A DNA stretch of 64,000 nucleotides from positions 1 through 64,000 of the forward strand of contig CACJQT010000003.1 in assembly GCA_902595635.1 (NCBI GenBank), written 5' to 3'. The position numbers and the translations under genes were made by a program. The DNA is from an uncultured Pelagibacteraceae bacterium. Lineage in GTDB: Bacteria; Pseudomonadota; Alphaproteobacteria; Pelagibacterales; Pelagibacteraceae. A model generated the notes under the pieces. The model was not told the origin of the DNA. It saw only the letters and a program-made list of their open reading frames with translations, and did no database searches. This document shows, piece after piece, positions 10,501 through 21,419 of this stretch (position 1 is its first letter; each line of letters opens with the position of its first letter).

Positions 10501-11757
10501 ATGCAGAAATATTCAGTATTTAGTCTAATCAAAAATGCTTTTTCCAATCATCAAAATTGGGAAGTTGCTTGGAAAGATCCAACTCCAAAAAGTGAATATG
10601 ATGTAGTCATCATTGGAGGCGGAGGACACGGTCTTGCTACTGCATATTATTTAGCAAAAGAACATAACATTAGAAATGTAGCTATCATTGAGAAAGGCTG
10701 GATTGGTGGTGGAAATGTTGGTCGAAATACAACTATCATAAGATCAAATTTTATGTACGATGCTAATGCAAGATTCAATGAATTTGGAATGGATTTATGG
10801 AGAAACTTAAGTCAAGAACTGAACTTTAATGTGATGTTTTCTCCAAGGGGAATAATAAACTTAGCCCACTCAGATGCTCAAATGAACGCATATGCTCGTA
10901 GAGGAAATTCTATGAGATTAAATGGAATAGATGCAAAGTTATTGGATAGAGACGAAGTTAAAAAATTAATTCCAATGGCTGACTTTAGTGATGAAGTACG
11001 TTTCCCAATTTTTGGAGGATTAATGCAACCAAGCGCTGGTACCGCAAGACATGACGCTGTTGCTTGGGGTTATGCACGTCAAGCAGATGATATGGGAGTA
11101 GATATAATACAACATTGTGAGGTCACTGGTTTTGATGTTGTTAATGGAAAGATAAAAGGAATTAGAACTTCAAGAGGAGATATTAAAGCAAAAAAAGTTG
11201 GATTATGTGTTGCAGGTAGCACAAATATATTAGCTGAAAAATTAAATATGACACTACCAATAGAAACTCATGTACTGCAAGCTTGTGTTTCAGAACCTGT
11301 AAAACCATTATTAGACGGAGTAGTAACTTTTGGTGCAGGTCACTTTTATATAAGTCAATCAGATAAAGGTGAGATGGTAATGGGTGGTGATCTTGATGGA
11401 TATAATAGTTATGCTCAAAGAGGTAACTTGCCAACTATACAACATGTATTGACAGGTGGCTTAGCTTTGTTTCCATTTTTAAGTAGATTAAAAATGTTAA
11501 GGACATGGGGAGGTATCATGGATATGTCCATGGATGGTTCTCCAATAATTGATAAAACTCATATTGAAGGTTTATATTTAAACTGCGGATGGTGTTATGG
11601 AGGTTTTAAATCAACTCCTGTCTCAGGTTGGACATTTGCTCATACAATTGCACAAGATCAAGTTCATGAATTAAATTCAGAATTAAGATTAAATAGATTT
11701 TCTACAGGCCATCTTTTAGATGAAAAAGGTTTAGGAACTAAAACCTGGATTGGTTAA
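10501..11757 (+). CDS. soxB: Sarcosine oxidase subunit beta
   Basis: FAD-binding GGGGHG motif; soxBDAG gene order. Confidence 0.94.
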   Translation: MQKYSVFSLIKNAFSNHQNWEVAWKDPTPKSEYDVVIIGGGGHGLATAYYLAKEHNIRNVAIIEKGWIGGGNVGRNTTIIRSNFMYDANARFNEFGMDLWRNLSQELNFNVMFSPRGIINLAHSDAQMNAYARRGNSMRLNGIDAKLLDRDEVKKLIPMADFSDEVRFPIFGGLMQPSAGTARHDAVAWGYARQADDMGVDIIQHCEVTGFDVVNGKIKGIRTSRGDIKAKKVGLCVAGSTNILAEKLNMTLPIETHVLQACVSEPVKPLLDGVVTFGAGHFYISQSDKGEMVMGGDLDGYNSYAQRGNLPTIQHVLTGGLALFPFLSRLKMLRTWGGIMDMSMDGSPIIDKTHIEGLYLNCGWCYGGFKSTPVSGWTFAHTIAQDQVHELNSELRLNRFSTGHLLDEKGLGTKTWIG

Positions 11758-11759
11758 AA

Positions 11760-12029
11760 ATGTTATACATCAAATGTCCTTATTGCGGTTTAAGAGCACA
11801 AAAAGAATTTTCATATGGAGGTGATGCAACTGTAAAAAGACCTAATATAAATGAAGAAGTATCAAGTGAAGATTGGGATAATTTTGTTTATATGAGAAAA
11901 AGTCCAAGAGGGAAACATATAGAGTTATGGCAACATATAGCTGGATGTAGACAATGGATTAAGGTGCAAAGAGACACTGCTACACACGAAATTTTCCAAA
12001 CAGCAAAAGTCACAGAAGAAATAAGATGA
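11760..12029 (+). CDS. soxD: Sarcosine oxidase subunit delta
   Basis: Short protein with 'CPYCG' and 'HIAGCRQW', positioned between soxB and soxA. Confidence 0.94.
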   Translation: MLYIKCPYCGLRAQKEFSYGGDATVKRPNINEEVSSEDWDNFVYMRKSPRGKHIELWQHIAGCRQWIKVQRDTATHEIFQTAKVTEEIR

Positions 12030-15022
12030 GCCAACCATTTAGATTAAATAAAGAGGGATTAATTAATCGAAACAAAAAAATATCTTTTACTTTTAATGGT
12101 AAAAAATTATTTGGATATGAAGGTGATACAATTGCATCTGCTTTAATAGCAAATGGAATACACTTGGTCGGTAGAAGTTTTAAATATCATAGACCGAGAG
12201 GTTTTTTTGGTGCAGGAGTAGAGGAGCCAAACGCAAAACTACAAGTAGAATTCAATGGTCATTCAGAACCTAATGTTAATGCAACAGAAATGGAACTCGT
12301 TGAAGGTTTATCAGCTACTAGCCAGAATTGTTGGCCATCAGTTAATTTTGATATTGGTGCAATTAATAATTTTTTAAAAATGTTTTTCCCTGCAGGGTTT
12401 TATTACAAAACATTTATGTGGCCTAAAAGTTTCTGGTATAAAATTTACGAACCTTTCATAAGAAAAGCTGCAGGTTTAGGGGTTGCTTCAATAGAAAAAG
12501 ATAAAGAAAGATATGAACATAAATTTGAGTATTGTGATTTGTTAGTTACTGGATCTGGACCATCTGGATTAGCAAGCGCTTATGCTGCTGCAAAAAATGG
12601 AGCAAAAGTAATTTTAGCTGAAGATAAACCAAGATTTGGAGGAACACTTTTAACCGACGATGTAAGCATCGATAATTTATCAGGAAAAGATTGGGCAGAA
12701 AAAATAATTACTGAATTAAAATCTATGCCTAATGTAACTGTAAAAAATAGATCTCAAGTTTTTGGTTACTATGATCATAATATGCTGGTTATGTTTGAGA
12801 GAGTTAGTGATCATTTAGAGAAAAAATCAAAATTCACTCCAAGACAAAGACTTTGGTATATTAGAGCCAAAGAAACAATTTTATCAACGGGATCAATTGA
12901 AAGACCAATTGTATTTGGAAACAATGATACTCCTGGAATTTTTTTATCAGCAGCTGCAAAAGAATATATGAAAGTCTACGGAGTTTTAGTAGGAAAAAAA
13001 CCTTTAATATTTACAAATAACGATAGTGCATATGAAACAGCTTTAGAGTTTAAAAAAAATAATGTTGAACCAATTATATTAGATACAAGAGAAGAACATT
13101 CATCAGAATTAATCGATGAAGCTAAATCAAAAGGAATTGACATAAGATTTTCTCACGGTGTTATTGTTGCTAATGGATACAAAAAAGTTAAATCTGCAAA
13201 AATTGGTAAACTGAATAAAGATAAAAATTCTTTTGAGAAAATAGAAACGGTAGATTGTGATTGCATTTGCGTGTCTGGATTTTGGACACCATCTGTACAT
13301 TTAGCATCACAATCAGGAAATAAACTTAAGTATGAAGAAAAAATTGATGCATTTATTCCAGATAAGAAAAAACAACACGAGACCTCAGTTGGTGCAGCAA
13401 ATGGATCTTTTACTTTAGAAGAAAGTTTAAAAAATGGTTTTGAAAATGGTTCAAATCTTTCTGCTAAAATTACAGATACTAAAACAGAAATTGCAATTCC
13501 AAATGTAAATGAAAAAAAATATGGTGTTCATGATAAGTTTTGGTGCATGCCATTACCTAAAAATGAAAATCCAAAAAGATTTGTTGATTTTCAAAATGAT
13601 GTATCTGTTTCAGATATAGAAATTGCACTAAGAGAAGGTTACAGATCAATAGAGCATGTCAAAAGATATACAACTCTTGGAATGGCAACAGATCAAGGGC
13701 GTACAAGTAATTTAAATGGTCTTCAGTTGGTATCTAATATAGAAAATAAAATAGTTCCTGAAGTAGGACACACAACATTTAGACCACCTTTCACTCCAAT
13801 TACTATCGGGACAATAGTTGGTCGTGAAGTAGGTATGGAATATATGCCGACTAGAAAAACTCCAATGCATGAATGGCATGAGAAAAATAATGCTGTTTTT
13901 GTTGATGCAGGTGCTTGGAAGAGGCCTCGATATTACAAACAAGGTAATGAAACTTTATTTGAAGCTTCAAAGAGAGAGGCAAAAAATGTTAGAGAGAACG
14001 TCGGTATCTGCGATGTAACAACATTAGGAAAAATTGATATCAAAGGTCCAGACGCAGCAGAATTTTTAAATAGAGTTTATACTAATGCTTGGATGAAATT
14101 ACCTGTTGGAAAAGCAAGATATGGATTAATGCTTAGAGAAGATGGAATTGTCATGGACGATGGAACAACAACAAGAATTTCAGAAAATCATTATCATATG
14201 ACTACTACAACAGCACAAGCTGCGAATGTTTTATCTCACTTAGAATATTATCTTCAAATTGTTTGGCCTGAATTAAATGTAAACGTCGTTTCTACAACTG
14301 AGCAATGGGCAGGAGCCGCAATTGCAGGACCTAAATCAAGAGACATATTATCAAAATTATATCCAGACCTAGACGTATCAAATAATGCTTTGCCTTTTAT
14401 GGGCTATAAAGAAGCAGAATTTTTTGGTGTTCCGTCAAGAATTTTTAGAATTTCATTTTCTGGTGAGCTTGCATATGAGATTAATGTCAAATCAGATCAT
14501 GGCATGTTCATGTGGGAGAAAATGATGGAAGTAGGAAAAGAATTTGGAAATCAGCCTTACGGAACTGAAGCTTTATCAACATTAAGAATTGAAATGGGAC
14601 ACGTTGCAGGACCAGAATTAGATGGCCGAACAATCCCATCAGATGTTTCATTAAATGGATTAGTTTCAAAGAAAAAAGATTTTATTGGCAAAAATTCTTT
14701 AGGAAGAGAAGCATTTAATGTTGAGAGCAGACAAAAAATTGTTGGACTTATTCCAATTGATAGAAAGTCTAGTATTCCTGAAGGATCTCATATCGTCCAA
14801 GATCAGAATGCAAAATTACCAAACCCTAAACTTGGCCATGTTTCTTCTTCTTGTTGGAGTGTAGAAAATAATAATCCATTTTCACTAGCAATTATGAAAG
14901 ATGGAAAAAATATGATAGGTAAAAAGTTTTTTGCGGTATCACCATTAAAAAATAAATCAATTGAAGTAGAAGTTATTTCTTCTCATTATGTTGATCCTGA
15001 AGGAAAAAGAGTTAGATCATGA
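12026..15022 (+). CDS. soxA: Sarcosine oxidase subunit alpha
   Basis: 998 aa; N-terminal Fer2-like region, FAD domain 'GSGPSGLASA', C-terminal GcvT domain. Confidence 0.95.
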   Translation: MSQPFRLNKEGLINRNKKISFTFNGKKLFGYEGDTIASALIANGIHLVGRSFKYHRPRGFFGAGVEEPNAKLQVEFNGHSEPNVNATEMELVEGLSATSQNCWPSVNFDIGAINNFLKMFFPAGFYYKTFMWPKSFWYKIYEPFIRKAAGLGVASIEKDKERYEHKFEYCDLLVTGSGPSGLASAYAAAKNGAKVILAEDKPRFGGTLLTDDVSIDNLSGKDWAEKIITELKSMPNVTVKNRSQVFGYYDHNMLVMFERVSDHLEKKSKFTPRQRLWYIRAKETILSTGSIERPIVFGNNDTPGIFLSAAAKEYMKVYGVLVGKKPLIFTNNDSAYETALEFKKNNVEPIILDTREEHSSELIDEAKSKGIDIRFSHGVIVANGYKKVKSAKIGKLNKDKNSFEKIETVDCDCICVSGFWTPSVHLASQSGNKLKYEEKIDAFIPDKKKQHETSVGAANGSFTLEESLKNGFENGSNLSAKITDTKTEIAIPNVNEKKYGVHDKFWCMPLPKNENPKRFVDFQNDVSVSDIEIALREGYRSIEHVKRYTTLGMATDQGRTSNLNGLQLVSNIENKIVPEVGHTTFRPPFTPITIGTIVGREVGMEYMPTRKTPMHEWHEKNNAVFVDAGAWKRPRYYKQGNETLFEASKREAKNVRENVGICDVTTLGKIDIKGPDAAEFLNRVYTNAWMKLPVGKARYGLMLREDGIVMDDGTTTRISENHYHMTTTTAQAANVLSHLEYYLQIVWPELNVNVVSTTEQWAGAAIAGPKSRDILSKLYPDLDVSNNALPFMGYKEAEFFGVPSRIFRISFSGELAYEINVKSDHGMFMWEKMMEVGKEFGNQPYGTEALSTLRIEMGHVAGPELDGRTIPSDVSLNGLVSKKKDFIGKNSLGREAFNVESRQKIVGLIPIDRKSSIPEGSHIVQDQNAKLPNPKLGHVSSSCWSVENNNPFSLAIMKDGKNMIGKKFFAVSPLKNKSIEVEVISSHYVDPEGKRVRS

Positions 15023-15597
15023 AAAATGTTTCTGCACTAGAAAATATTCATAAACATGGATTGTTTGGCAATCACGATAGTAAAGATGAGCTAATAAATA
15101 TTAGAGAAATCAAAGATATTTTGATTTATCAGATTGTTAAATATAAAAAATCTTTAATTAGTATTGATAAAATAAAAATAGATAATTTAAATTTACCCCA
15201 GACTCTTTTGGTATCTTCAAATCTTAATACAAGAATTTTATGGATGGGACCTGATAATTGGTTAGTCGTTTCAAAGAATAAAGAAATAGAAAAATCTATT
15301 TTAGAAAACCTAAGTCATGATGATTTTGCATTAACTGATCTATCTCATTCAAGAACAATACTTGAATTAGAAGGTTCTTTGGTAGATGAAGTATTGAAAA
15401 AAGGTTGTCCATTAAATTTAGATGGCCTTGATGAAGGGAAATGTTCTAATTCTGCTTTTCATGCAATTACAATAACTATTGATTTTATTAGTTCAAATCC
15501 AAGAAAAGTAAGAATATTCGCTTTAAGAAGTTTTGGTGAATCTCTTTATCATTCAATAACTGATGCTTGTTTAGAATTTGGCTATAAAGCTGAATAA
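15019..15597 (+). CDS. soxG: Sarcosine oxidase subunit gamma
   Basis: Position after soxA, size, 'LTDLSHSRTILELEG'. Confidence 0.88.
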   Translation: MKNVSALENIHKHGLFGNHDSKDELINIREIKDILIYQIVKYKKSLISIDKIKIDNLNLPQTLLVSSNLNTRILWMGPDNWLVVSKNKEIEKSILENLSHDDFALTDLSHSRTILELEGSLVDEVLKKGCPLNLDGLDEGKCSNSAFHAITITIDFISSNPRKVRIFALRSFGESLYHSITDACLEFGYKAE

Positions 15598-15600
15598 AAA

Positions 15601-17217
15601 TTATTCTGAAGTTTTAAATTTAGTTTTTTGAATAATAACCACAAACACAATTGGAATTATTAAAGTTATTAGTGTTACTGTTATCAACAAAATACCTAGA
15701 TCTGAATAATCGGCAGTGGTAAGAATAGCGTTTGTTACCTTATCCTTTACCTCTCTAGTAATAACATAAATTTCATTTAAATATTTAGTTCCTAAAGCAC
15801 TTGCTGATAAAGCAAGATTTGTAAAAGATGCGAATACTGCAAAGAAAGTTGCTTTTAAGTGCGACGGAGCATTTTTAGCAATCCACGCGAGCAAAGGTAT
15901 CATTGAGACTTGTCCCAAAGGTGACTCAAGTGCAGTATTTAATATTGCAATAAACTTGGCATCAACAACTCCATTAGTAATTGATGATGTCCAATTGTGA
16001 AATCCATAATACATACCAACACTTGGTAAAAATAAAATTGCGCCTGCAACAGATAAAATTACTATTATTCTAGCTATAGAGTTGTTTGCCATAAATGGTC
16101 TTAATAAAATAATACCAACAAGCGTTAAAACAGAGGCTATAAGAGATAATACAGAAAAAAATTGTTCATTGAATTCAAGTACATCAATTTCAAACCAAGA
16201 TAAACTCGGACCAGGTCCTGGCATTGCTCTAAAAATAAAAATTATTATTGCTGTCCCTACAACAGTAAGTCTTAAATCCTGAGGAAGTTCTTTAACTAAT
16301 TTATTCATTAAAAATAGAATAATTGCCATTGAACCTACAAAAACAATTTCTTGAGCAAATGGCACTTTGAATGATCCAATACCTAAAGTGAAAATAACAA
16401 AAACTAAACTTCCACCTAATATCCACCAGTTTACTTCAGTTTTTTCTGAAGGAGCATAATCTTGATCACCCTCAAGACCTTGTTCAATAAGTTTTCTTTT
16501 CTTTTGATTTTTTAAATATGAAGCGAGAAATATTCCAAGAACGGATACAATTGGTATAATTAAAGCATATATATAGATTGAACCGTATAAACTTATCTTA
16601 TCTGCTTGTTCAAGATCGTCTACTCCTTTAAAGAGGATAACGTTAGCTAAAGCAACTAAAACAGTTCCACCAATTATTGCAAATCTTCCAAGAGTTTGCA
16701 TTGTTGTATGCATAAGCTTGATTTCATCTCTTGAAAATTTATTTCCATTGTCATCAACTAAAGGAACAGCCTCTACAGTCATAGCATCAGCCACAACATC
16801 TTGAACAACATAACCAATCGGAGCAAGTAAAACACTGATCACAAACCATGTTTCTACTGAAAGAATTGATGACATCCACTCAGTATGAATTATTAAACCG
16901 TACATTATAATTAAACTTAATGAGATTAACGATGCTCCAACAAAAACCATGTAATTTTTTTTATTCCAGATTAGATCAACAAGATGACCTAAAGGCATCT
17001 TCAATGCCCATGGAATTCCAGCCCAAAAACCCAGTCCAGCAAGAAAAGCAGCAGATAAGTTCAGATAGTCTTTAACAAAAAAAGTTCCAACAATACCTGT
17101 TAGTCCTGAAATACCAGCAGCAAGATAAATCATCAATGGTGGTAGATAGGTCCACTTAAACTGTCTTCCTAAATCTATTAAAGTACTATCTATAAATCTC
17201 AAAATTTTATTACTCAT
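15601..17217 (-). CDS. MFS transporter, BT1 (folate/biopterin)-like
   Basis: About 12 hydrophobic segments; 'GFWAGIPWALKMPLGHLVD' resembles the BT1 signature region. Confidence 0.6.
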   Translation of the reverse strand: MSNKILRFIDSTLIDLGRQFKWTYLPPLMIYLAAGISGLTGIVGTFFVKDYLNLSAAFLAGLGFWAGIPWALKMPLGHLVDLIWNKKNYMVFVGASLISLSLIIMYGLIIHTEWMSSILSVETWFVISVLLAPIGYVVQDVVADAMTVEAVPLVDDNGNKFSRDEIKLMHTTMQTLGRFAIIGGTVLVALANVILFKGVDDLEQADKISLYGSIYIYALIIPIVSVLGIFLASYLKNQKKRKLIEQGLEGDQDYAPSEKTEVNWWILGGSLVFVIFTLGIGSFKVPFAQEIVFVGSMAIILFLMNKLVKELPQDLRLTVVGTAIIIFIFRAMPGPGPSLSWFEIDVLEFNEQFFSVLSLIASVLTLVGIILLRPFMANNSIARIIVILSVAGAILFLPSVGMYYGFHNWTSSITNGVVDAKFIAILNTALESPLGQVSMIPLLAWIAKNAPSHLKATFFAVFASFTNLALSASALGTKYLNEIYVITREVKDKVTNAILTTADYSDLGILLITVTLITLIIPIVFVVIIQKTKFKTSE

Positions 17218-17220
17218 AAA

Positions 17221-17661
17221 TTATTCTGTTAAATTTAATAATATTAATCCATTTTGTTTAGTTTCTTTACACCAAAGTTCATAACTTTCACAAACTCTCC
17301 ACAAATGATCAAATGCTCTTTGAGATAATTCCAAAGGAAAGTGACTTTTTGCATAATATAATTTTGGGATTTTCATTAATTGTTTAATCATAGTATCTTT
17401 TTGTATTTGTAAAAGTCTTATAGTTTCTTGATTAATCTTTTTTTTTGTAGATTTATCTACGTAGTCATTGCTCTCAAGTTCTTTAAACCATTTATCATGA
17501 AAATTTCCTGAACTAATTTCATTATAATCATCTGATGCAATAAATATTTCAAAAGCTTGAATATTAGTTAAATTAGGGTTCTTAATTTTGATTTCATATA
17601 TCTTTTGATAAATGATTTCGGCAACATATAATACAAATGGTCTCGATTTATCAGTTTCCAA
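17221..17661 (-). CDS. Hypothetical protein
   Basis: 146-aa ORF fitting tightly between neighbours. Confidence 0.65.
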   Translation of the reverse strand: METDKSRPFVLYVAEIIYQKIYEIKIKNPNLTNIQAFEIFIASDDYNEISSGNFHDKWFKELESNDYVDKSTKKKINQETIRLLQIQKDTMIKQLMKIPKLYYAKSHFPLELSQRAFDHLWRVCESYELWCKETKQNGLILLNLTE

Positions 17662-17671
17662 ACTAAACTCC

Positions 17672-18142
17672 TCAAATATCTACTGAATAATAGCATGAAT
17701 TAGGATCATCTTTATAGTGCGCAAAAGGCCCACACTCTTTAAAACCAAAACTTTTAAAAAGTTTTCTAGCGGGTGCAAAAAAATCACCTGCACCAGTTTC
17801 GACACTTAGTTTAGTAATTCCTATTTGTTTAGATTTTTCAATAAGATGTGAAATTATTTTTTCACCATATTTTTTATTTCTAAATTTATCTGAAACTCTT
17901 ATAGATTTAAATTCTCCATGCGTTTCATCAAATAATTTTAAAGCTCCACAACCAATTAATTCATTATTTTCCCATAAACTCCAGAATTTTATACTTGGAT
18001 CCTTTAATCCAGGAATATCTAATACATGAGAACTCCCCTCAGGAGAAACTGATCTCAATTCAATAAAATGCTTAGTTAGCAACTCATTTACCTGCGGATC
18101 ATCAAAATTATTTTCTATTGATTTCATAGTTTTGAAAAACAT
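17672..18142 (-). CDS. GNAT family N-acetyltransferase
   Basis: 'FKSIRVSDKFRNKKYGEKIISHLIEKSK' acetyl-CoA binding motif. Confidence 0.85.
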   Translation of the reverse strand: MFFKTMKSIENNFDDPQVNELLTKHFIELRSVSPEGSSHVLDIPGLKDPSIKFWSLWENNELIGCGALKLFDETHGEFKSIRVSDKFRNKKYGEKIISHLIEKSKQIGITKLSVETGAGDFFAPARKLFKSFGFKECGPFAHYKDDPNSCYYSVDI

Positions 18143-18178
18143 ATAATCTAAATTTAGATTAAACCAAGAAAATTAAAT

Positions 18179-18802
18179 ATGTGTGGAAGATACGTAATAA
18201 CTAGCCCTGTTACAAAAACAAAAAAACTTGTTAAGTCAGCTATACAAGTTGAAGATACTGAAAATTATAATGCACATCCTTTTCAAAAATTACCTGTAAT
18301 TAAAAAATATAATAATGGAAATACTCTAGAAAATTTAAAGTGGGGAGTAGTACCTAGCTGGGCTAAGCAAAAAGATTTTAAACCTTTAATAAATGCAAGA
18401 CTAGAAACTATAGATGAAAAAGTTTCTTTCAAAAAATTAATTCGACTACATAGATGTGTAGCTGTAGCAGATGGTTTTTATGAGTGGAAAAGAGAAAAAG
18501 AAAATAAAACACCTTATTATTTTTTAAGAGAGGATAAAAAGCTTATGTATTTAGCGGCTATTTATGACAATGATCAATTTTGTTTAATAACCGAGGACGC
18601 AGATGAAAATATTAAAGAAATACATCATAGACAACCTGTTATAATTAATGAAAATGATGTTAATAGATATTTAAATCTTGAATTAACAGGATCGAGTTTT
18701 CTTAAAGAGTGTAAAAAAACAAAATTAAACTTTCATGAAGTTTCAAAGGAAGTTAATAAACCTACAAACAATAATATTTCTTTGATACAAACTATATCTT
18801 AA
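18179..18802 (+). CDS. SOS response-associated peptidase (YedK/HMCES family)
   Basis: N-terminal 'MCGRYV', 'NARLETI', 'CVAVADGFYEW'. Confidence 0.95.
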   Translation: MCGRYVITSPVTKTKKLVKSAIQVEDTENYNAHPFQKLPVIKKYNNGNTLENLKWGVVPSWAKQKDFKPLINARLETIDEKVSFKKLIRLHRCVAVADGFYEWKREKENKTPYYFLREDKKLMYLAAIYDNDQFCLITEDADENIKEIHHRQPVIINENDVNRYLNLELTGSSFLKECKKTKLNFHEVSKEVNKPTNNNISLIQTIS

Positions 18803-18804
18803 AA

Positions 18805-19848
18805 CTATTTTTCTATAGTTGTTAAATGTCCCATTTTTCTTTTAGCTTTAACTTCTTTTTTTAAATAATCATAAAAAAATTCATTTTCTTTAAATTTTTT
18901 ATTTTTATATTCTAATATATCCTCACCAATCAAATTAAGCATTTTTGCATTATAAATTTTTTTTGTTTCTAATTTTTCAAGTCCACATACAGCTCTTATA
19001 TGATTTTCAAATTGGCTAATGTTGTGTGAATTTATAGTTAGGTGTCCAGAATTATGCACTCTTGGCGCAACTTCATTAGCATATAAATTATTATTTTTAT
19101 CTATAAAGAATTCAACGCACATAGTACCAATATAATCAAGCTCTTCAGCTACTTTTTTTGCCCAGTCCAATGCTTTATTTTTAATTTCATCACTTATATC
19201 AGCAGGAATTTTGGAGTGTTTTAAAATCTGGTCTTCATGATAATTTTCAATTGGATCATAAATTTCATATTTTTGGTGACCAAATCTTGTAACCACAACT
19301 GAAATTTCTTTTTTTAAATTTACTATCTTTTCTAAGATGTAGCCTTTTGAAAAATCGAAATCATTGTTTAAATCATTTGCATTATTTATTTTATATTGGC
19401 CCTTTCCATCGTAACCTAGTGTACAAGTTTTCAATAAACCAGGTATAAATTTATCATTTATTTTTATATCATCTAAATCATTTATACTTACATACTGAGT
19501 TGTAGTTATATTATTTTTATTTAAAAATTCTTTTTCAGTTAGTCTATTTTGGATTAATTTATTTATTTCAGGGCTAGGTAATACAGACTTTATTTCATTA
19601 ATTTTTTTCAATATTTCATATGGAATATTTTCAAACTCATATGTTACAAGATCGACTTTTTCTAAAAAGTTATTGATAATATTTATGTCTTGGTAATCTC
19701 CATAAATAAATTCATCAGCAAAATTGATTGCAGGTGCATCTTTATCGTCAGATAAAATAACCGTTTTAATATTTAGTTTTTTTGCTGCGGATGCTAATAG
19801 ACTTCCTAATTGTCCACCGCCTATTATTCCTAGATCAGGTTTAGACAT
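18805..19848 (-). CDS. purK: 5-(carboxyamino)imidazole ribonucleotide synthase
   Basis: 'GIIGGGQLGSLLA', ATP-grasp domain, adjacent purE. Confidence 0.94.
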   Translation of the reverse strand: MSKPDLGIIGGGQLGSLLASAAKKLNIKTVILSDDKDAPAINFADEFIYGDYQDINIINNFLEKVDLVTYEFENIPYEILKKINEIKSVLPSPEINKLIQNRLTEKEFLNKNNITTTQYVSINDLDDIKINDKFIPGLLKTCTLGYDGKGQYKINNANDLNNDFDFSKGYILEKIVNLKKEISVVVTRFGHQKYEIYDPIENYHEDQILKHSKIPADISDEIKNKALDWAKKVAEELDYIGTMCVEFFIDKNNNLYANEVAPRVHNSGHLTINSHNISQFENHIRAVCGLEKLETKKIYNAKMLNLIGEDILEYKNKKFKENEFFYDYLKKEVKAKRKMGHLTTIEK

Positions 19849-19851
19849 TAA

Positions 19852-20346
19852 TTACTTTGGTCTTTTTTTTACTTTTGATGTTTGTTTTTTTCGCCAATTT
19901 AAAAGTGTTTTTTTTACATTGTTATCATACGTAGCTATAATTGAAGCAGCATATAAACCAGCATTGATTGCACCATCTTCTCCAATAGCAACTGTACCAA
20001 CAGGAATTCCTTTTGGCATTTGAGCAATTGATAGTAGGCTATCTAAACCTTTTAACTTTTTACTTTCGATGGGAACACCTATGACTGGAATTCTAGTTAT
20101 TGCGGCAATCATACCAGGTAAATGCGCTGATCCTCCGGCCCCAGCAATAATAATAGAAATATTATTATTTTCTGCTTTCTTTGCATAGGTATAAAGTCTA
20201 TCAGGAGTTCTGTGTGCAGAAACGATATTTGTCTCATAATTTACTTTTAAAATCTTTAGAACTTTTTCACAATTCTTCATGGTTTTGTAATCAGACTGAC
20301 TACCCATTACAATTGATACTTTATGTGATTTTTTTTTGTATATCAT
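19852..20346 (-). CDS. purE: 5-(carboxyamino)imidazole ribonucleotide mutase
   Basis: 'VSIVMGSQSDYKTM', 'SAHRTPDR', 'AGAGGSAHLPGM'. Confidence 0.95.
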   Translation of the reverse strand: MIYKKKSHKVSIVMGSQSDYKTMKNCEKVLKILKVNYETNIVSAHRTPDRLYTYAKKAENNNISIIIAGAGGSAHLPGMIAAITRIPVIGVPIESKKLKGLDSLLSIAQMPKGIPVGTVAIGEDGAINAGLYAASIIATYDNNVKKTLLNWRKKQTSKVKKRPK

Positions 20347-20450
20347 GAAACTAATATCAATTTACAGATATTTCCTTTAAATTGCAATTTTTAGCTAAGG
20401 ACAGTTTAAGTTAGTGACAATCATAATAATAATAATAGTGTATATCAAAT

Positions 20451-21419
20451 ATGAATTATCGAATTGATAATCTTCAGTATTGTAAATGGTCTAGAGAAAT
20501 CTTTGAAATAAATAATAAAGCTGGATTGAATGCAGTTCACGTAACGTTAGTTTATCATGAAGACTATGATGAATTTCAACAAAGAATAAAAGAGTGGAAT
20601 AAACATTTCGAAGAAAATAAAGATCTTATATTTCTAGGCAATAACTACAATGATATTACAAAAGCAAAAGAAGAAAACAAAACTGCAATTTTTTTTGGAT
20701 TTCAAAATTGTTCACCAATTGAAGACGACATAGCTCTTATAGAAAAAGTACACTCACAAGGTTGTCGATTTATGCAATTAACTTATAACAACCAATCATT
20801 ATTAGCCACTGGATGTTATGAAAAAAATGATAGCGGAGTTACAAATTTTGGAAAAGAGGCTATTAAAGAAATGAATAGAGTAGGTATCGTTGTTGACATG
20901 TCTCATTCAGCAGAGAAAAGTACACTTGATGCAATTGCAATTAGTCAAAAACCAATTGCGATCACTCATGCAAATCCAACTTTTTGGTTTGAAGCAAAAA
21001 GAAATAAATCTACAGAATTATTAAAAGTTTTATCCGATAGTGGAGGAATGTTAGGATTGTCATTGTATGCTCATCACTTAAAAGATGGAACGAATTGTAA
21101 AATAGAAAGTTTTTGTGAAATGGTTGCAAGAACAGTTGAAATTATGGGTATTGATAATGTTGGAATAGGATCAGACTTATGTTTAAACCAGCCAGACAGT
21201 GTAGTTGAATGGATGAGAAATGGAACTTGGTCAAAATCAAAAAATTTTGGCGAAGGTAGTAAAGATAAACCTGGTTTTCCAAAACAACCAGATTGGTTTT
21301 TGGATGCAAGAGGATTTAATAATATAAACACAGAACTAAAAAATAAAGGTTTTCACGAAGAAGAGATAAATAAGATACTTGGCAATAACTGGTTTAATTT
21401 TTATAAAGGAATTAATTAA
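20451..21419 (+). CDS. Membrane dipeptidase-like protein (peptidase M19)
   Basis: 'VVDMSHSAEKSTLDAI', 'PIAITHANP', 'VGIGSDLC' renal-dipeptidase-like motifs. Confidence 0.85.
   Translation: MNYRIDNLQYCKWSREIFEINNKAGLNAVHVTLVYHEDYDEFQQRIKEWNKHFEENKDLIFLGNNYNDITKAKEENKTAIFFGFQNCSPIEDDIALIEKVHSQGCRFMQLTYNNQSLLATGCYEKNDSGVTNFGKEAIKEMNRVGIVVDMSHSAEKSTLDAIAISQKPIAITHANPTFWFEAKRNKSTELLKVLSDSGGMLGLSLYAHHLKDGTNCKIESFCEMVARTVEIMGIDNVGIGSDLCLNQPDSVVEWMRNGTWSKSKNFGEGSKDKPGFPKQPDWFLDARGFNNINTELKNKGFHEEEINKILGNNWFNFYKGIN

Noticed and set aside
13712-13942. 76-aa minus-strand ORF
   Set aside because: Antisense within soxA; no domain
20424-20436. Short (ATA/AAT) repeat upstream of the M19 gene
   Set aside because: Only a few units in an AT-rich intergenic region; not distinctive
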